Shown here one piece after another: positions 7,546-11,030 of a stretch of DNA of 11,030 nt. Numbering within the stretch: the first letter of the stretch is position 1; every line of letters starts with the position of its first letter. Location of the stretch: the NCBI GenBank assembly GCA_010279815.1, contig QEOQ01000573.1, positions 23,114 through 34,143 on the forward strand, given 5' to 3'. A program made the position numbers and the translations under genes. Under the pieces are notes generated by a model that saw only the letters and a list, made by a program, of their open reading frames with translations, had not been told where the DNA came from and searched no databases. This stretch comes from Brachionus plicatilis. Its lineage: Eukaryota; Rotifera; Eurotatoria; Ploima; Brachionidae.

Positions 7546-7760
7546 AACAAAAGAAAGATGGCCTCTAAAAATTGCTTTTTGGGTACCGTCAGCTACATTC
7601 CAAATTTTAAACGTAGAGCTATTCGTATCACTTGCTAAATCACCATTTTCTAAGACTTTAAGTACTAAAACAAGTTTTAAATCTCCATAAAAAGAATTTT
7701 TTTCTTTCTCTCAATTGTGTCTCAAATGTCGATTCTGTCCATTGTACCAACTGCTAAATC
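7142..7760 (-). repeat. WD40-coding tandem repeat, 123-bp period
   Basis: The same codons (the GDLA core; plus strand gctaaatcaccat with small changes) recur at 7142, 7265, 7388, 7511, 7634 and 7753. Four successive steps are exactly 123 bp, which is 41 residues per blade. The last step is 119 bp: one codon is missing between the GT and the D of the 5' blade, and one further base is missing before the next blade, which accounts for the frame break. Confidence 0.85.
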
Positions 7761-8195
7761 GCCATTTTTTAAAACAGCAAGTGAATAACCAAAACCATTT
7801 CCCATTTTTTCTTCAAAATAATCCAATTTTAAAATTTTCAATAAAAAATTTATTTTTACCTTCTTTTTTATTGATCTTTTGGGCATCTTTATTTTTTTAC
7901 AATTGATACTGCATTAACGTTGTCTTTAAAATATGGGCTAAAATCACATTTAAAATAAATGAAGCAATAATTGCCTTGTAAAAAGCCATGTTACAATCAC
8001 TTCTTTTTAAACATTGTGAAACACACTGAATTCTTTTATTTATATTTTGTTTCATTATTATTTTTATCTTATTATGTGTAACTAATATCTCTTTACCGTA
8101 ATAAATTTCAAAATTTTCTTCATTTATTTGACATTTGATAAAAGATAAGAAATTAATAAAGAAGAAAAGTTGAAAAAAAATTGCTTCCTTTTCAT

Positions 8196-10209
8196 TTTTA
8201 TGAAAAATAAAATTTTAAAACAAAGTTGTCACATTTTATTAATAGTCAAAAAATCTAATTGATATATTTAAATTGTAAATTTGTAAAATAATATTGACAA
8301 AAGAATCTTTTTATGCATTTAGTGTTGGTTGGCTTTTTAATTTATTTTTGAACAATATCTAGCAATAAACTTTTTCAAAAACCCACCAGGTAAAAGATTT
8401 CGGTGTAAATATTTTTTGATATTTTCATTTAATTATTTTAAGAAAAAAAAATAAAAATATTGTTTCAACATAATTAACAAATATTTTTCTTCTATGCTAT
8501 AAACAGTAATTATCTAAAAGCTCTCACTCTTTTCAATTTTAAAAAATTGAAGCATTCCAAAAACAAAAATCCAAAAGCTATCAAAGAAAAATAATAATAT
8601 GACTGTTAAATTGTTGAAAATTAATCAATAAATTATAGAAAAAATTTTCTCTAAATATAATTAAATTTGAGTGAAAAAAAAATATTTAAAAACTTTCAAT
8701 TAACAATTAATCGTAAAATAAAGATCAAAATTTTTAAATTTATAATGTTAATCTTTTTTTTTTAGAAAAATATCACAGAGCCAATTTTTAAAGAATATTT
8801 TTAAAAATAAAATTAATTAATTTGATTTTTCTTTTCTCTACTTGAGTTTTGGTTTCTTAATTCAAAAATATTTGTTTCCATTTGGTCTTGTTCATGATTT
8901 TACATTAATCACAATATGTCCATGATTTAATAAAACTTTTCCTAGTCTCTTTTTGAAATTTTTTATGACTTAGCCGCTAGGAATTTAGTCCCTTTGTATT
9001 TTGTTTGTACTTCGATTTTAAAATTTTAATTAAGATTTTCTTTAATTGAACTGAGTTAAATCATAAAAATTCTCAGCCTTATCATTATATTTAAAACTTA
9101 ATATCAATAAAAAGGGTAAAATAAAATAATTTATTAAAAAAATATTGAAATGCTCAAGATGCTCAATATTTGACTAGTTTAATGATTGTTTTAAAAAATT
9201 TTGAGTTTTCGATCTTTTACTTTTATTTTAGTATTTTCAATAAAAATAAAGACTGTGATTTAAAAAGATAAATAATAATTTAAAATCATGATTGTTTTTG
9301 TAACTTTAAAATTATAAAATGGCATATCTGAGGTTAAGTAATCTTAATTTGGTGGGTTCTTGTAGAAAATTTTAGCTAGTGTGTCACCGTTGAAAAAAAG
9401 ATTTGAATGTTTTATTGTATTTATTTGTTTATCTGTATCGAGCTAAAGTTCCTTCAGATTAAAAAAAAAATAGAGCAATTACACAATGGGGTATTCAATC
9501 TTCGTATTTTTATTGAAAAGTGTTATGTGTTTAAACGTTTTTCAAAATAGAAATATATTTTTTTTATTTTTTTTATTAATTAAATAATTTTGGGTTTCCC
9601 CAGGGTTTTTCCGAATAGCTTTAGCCTTCGTTTAAACCCTCTTGTCATGATACAATGTAAAAAAATTTAGCGATATTTTGTAGAAAATTATTATATAAAA
9701 AATAATTAAAAAAAAAATATACAAAAATTTTAACTGAAATCAGTATAAATATATATAAAAGATACCAAATCCATAAAGGAAAAAAAATTTGTTTATTGAG
9801 TTGATCTTTTAATTATTTATTAATTTATTTATGTATTATTTTACGGTCAATTTTCAGAGTTATACATCCTATTTTTATTCGACTCTAAAAAAGTGTTAAA
9901 TTATTTGAAGGAATTGAAGGAAATTCTCCAAAATAAGGTTTTCTACTTTCAAAAACCGTTCAAAGTTTAAGAAACTTAACTTTTTTCCCACTGGGATTTT
10001 TTTTAAATAATAAGATTTCTAAAAATGAATGTCATTTAAGGCAAATAGACGTTCATGTTTGAATGTAAATTTCAAATCGAAATTTTAAGTTTTAGATTTG
10101 AAAAATAATAACTATTTTTCAATTTTTTAACAACAAATTTTTAATTTTTCTAAATAATCTGTTTAATTTTTAACCAGAAAAAAATTAAAGTTTATTCAAG
10201 ACTTGTTTT
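8196..10209. other. About 2 kb of AT-rich DNA, no gene seen
   Basis: No frame of interest is found on either strand. Small GC-richer islands occur at 8975-8995 (AGCCGCTAGGAATTTAGTCCC), 9340-9385 (GGTGGGTTCTTG and GTGTCACCG) and 9590-9645 (GGGTTTCCCCAGGG and TTTAAACCC). They may be remains of old insertions, but none has a partner repeat here. The part next to 8195 would be the promoter region of the PAN-WD40 gene; no motif is convincing. Confidence 0.5.
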
Positions 10210-10490
10210 AAAGTCACAGTTTTAAGTCTAAGTCAATGACTAAAAATTTTTTTTTTATTAACTCTAAGTTATGATTTGCAGAAAATTTTTATCAATATCT
10301 GCTTCATTTGGACCAGTTGAAAGAATTTTTTTATAATTTGGTTACATTAATAGACCGCATAGGTCAAGATTAACAGCCAGGAATTTGGAAGCATCAACTG
10401 TATTTGTATTAAATATGGATTTATTAAATCATTGACTTGACTTAAGGAAAAAAAAAAATTTTAAGTCATTGCCTTAAGACTTGTGACTTA
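10210..10490 (-). mobile_element. AAGTC-family MITE, copy 2 (inverted)
   Basis: Reverse complement of the element at 430-664. The end TTGTGACTTA (10481-10490) corresponds to the left end of copy 1, and AAAGTCACAGTTTTAAGTCT (10211 on) to its right end. The block from ATTTTTATCAATATCTGC to AAATATGGATT matches copy 1 with scattered substitutions. It is about 45 bp longer, mostly through an A-rich insertion near 10447-10475 and the extra AAGTCATTGCC. Confidence 0.7.
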
Positions 10491-10565
10491 AAAACAACTC
10501 TAGTTTACTCTTTTATCGAATTAAATGAATAACTTTATTTCATTTGCTTTATCATATCTGAGATT
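10491..10565. other. Short spacer between two elements
   Basis: AT-rich spacer between the MITE and the next foldback copy; nothing recognised. Confidence 0.5.
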
Positions 10566-11030
10566 GGCATCTTGAAGTTGATGATCAATTCAAAATATCA
10601 TTTCAATTCAAAGAATTTATTTTTAGATATCAAAATTAATCTTTAAATTTATTTGAATAATTTAAAGTAACATGATTTACATTTAATGTAAATTTGAAAA
10701 ATAGAATAAAAAAAATTGTTTCAAAATTATTTGTAGGAAAGATCGATCTTTTCATTTTATTGCTTATTTGGAATTTAAAATTTAAAATTCATTTATAAAT
10801 TTAATTTTGAATTTTGAATTCTAGGCACAAATACTTTTGAAATATAAAATTTCAAAATAAACTATTCAAAAGTTCAGTTTATAAATTTAAATTTTAAAAA
10901 TAAATCTTATCAATCAGTTTAGAAATTATTTTTTTTAATTATTTTATTTTTATAAAACTACATAACATGTAAAGCATGTTACATTTATAATGTTTAAATA
11001 AATTTAAAGATTAATTTTGATATCTAAAAA
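10566..11030. mobile_element. Second copy of the long-arm foldback, cut by the window end
   Basis: It opens with the same GGCATCTTGAAGTTGATGAT end as 5944 and follows that element through the AATTCAAAATATCATTTC block, the ACATGATTTACAT block, the central CACAAATACTTTTGAAAT and the returning arm (ACATGTAAAGCATGTTACAT). The window stops in the right arm about 50-60 bases short of the expected terminal GATGCC. The two arms differ more from each other than in the 5944 copy, so this looks like an older insertion. Confidence 0.75.

Larger units (their letters stand above)
7105..8195 (-). pseudogene. Broken secreted PAN-like plus WD40-repeat protein gene
   Basis: Read 8195 to 7105, the locus encodes in order: an ATG (8195) with a Lys/Arg-then-Phe-rich signal peptide; a mature start near INEENF; a cysteine segment with CVSQC and SDCN (about 8020-7975) and then NYCFIYFKC in another frame; a Lys-rich linker; and about six WD40 blades. 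Codon phase changes at the T8 run 8173-8180, at about 7978-7975, in the A-run 7897-7891, within the linker, and at about 7711-7695. TGA at 7724-7722 stands where blade 1 should have the Trp of the IKIW motif. Each segment is recognisable only in its own frame, so the gene is probably dead. Homopolymer sequencing errors could explain some shifts but not the TGA. PAN/apple-like is my reading of cysteine spacing; an extracellular WD40 protein of this plan would probably act in binding. Function unknown. Confidence 0.7.

Noticed and set aside
7105..7760. Regularly spaced repeat that could be mistaken for a CRISPR or satellite array
   Set aside because: The 123-bp period is the 41-residue WD40 blade; the conservation follows codons.
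7715..7906. Plus-strand frame of 63 codons
   Set aside because: Antisense to the decayed WD40/linker region; the Phe/Leu-rich product reflects the A-rich minus strand.
7650..7990. Introns as the cause of the frame changes in the PAN-WD40 gene
   Set aside because: At the best-defined break (7695-7724) the blade spacing is only four bases short, so nothing is inserted. Any GT-AG pair there would also remove conserved blade residues. Elsewhere the segments abut with no gap.
8885..8995. Minus-strand string of about 25 open codons (VIKNFKKRLGKVLLNHGHIV)
   Set aside because: Short, bounded by stops, no homology I recognise and no neighbouring coding sequence.
8380..9355. AACCCACCA words in inverted orientation as ends of a larger element
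   Set aside because: Only nine bases match and the flanks diverge at once; chance is adequate.

Overview
The window looks like nuclear DNA from a small invertebrate with a very AT-rich genome. It is dominated by long A/T runs, holds a gene with a 58-nt GT-AG intron, and carries many short inverted-repeat transposons, with no bacterial operon layout. WD40 blades of the NGDLASGS/IKIWN type, decoded here behind a signal peptide and a cysteine-rich PAN-like segment, recall proteins I know from Brachionus-type rotifers. That assignment is an inference from protein style, not a search result.

Layout. Positions 1-2150 are a pile-up of repeats: a foldback with 26-bp perfect arms (49-361), an AAGTC/GACTT-rich MITE (430-664), a 152-bp MITE with near-perfect 25-bp terminal repeats (1057-1208), a hairpin with a perfect 48-bp stem (1312-1435), a 521-bp element with TTGTCCCTAAA ends (1455-1975), and a fragment of a long-arm foldback family (about 2010-2150). 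Positions 2305-3121 (minus) hold the one gene that appears intact, a two-exon, 252-residue four-helix membrane protein with a GIWGG motif in its second helix. Positions 3122-4455 show no gene.

Positions 4456-5430 look like LTR-retroelement debris: a primer-binding site matching the 3' end of a tRNA-Leu, a leader with two mutually exclusive hairpins, and short, broken, gag-like and unidentified reading frames. A 512-bp foldback element with an exact 8-bp target duplication lies at 5944-6455. Positions 7105-8195 (minus) hold a broken gene for a secreted PAN-like plus WD40 protein. Its signal peptide, cysteine segment and about six blades are recognisable but lie in several reading frames and include one in-frame stop. 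From 8196 on I see no gene. An inverted copy of the AAGTC MITE lies at 10210-10490, and a second copy of the long-arm foldback starts at 10566 and runs off the window.

No pathway links the two gene loci. The window reads as a gene-poor, transposon-rich interval in which one small membrane-protein gene survives and one repeat-protein gene has decayed.
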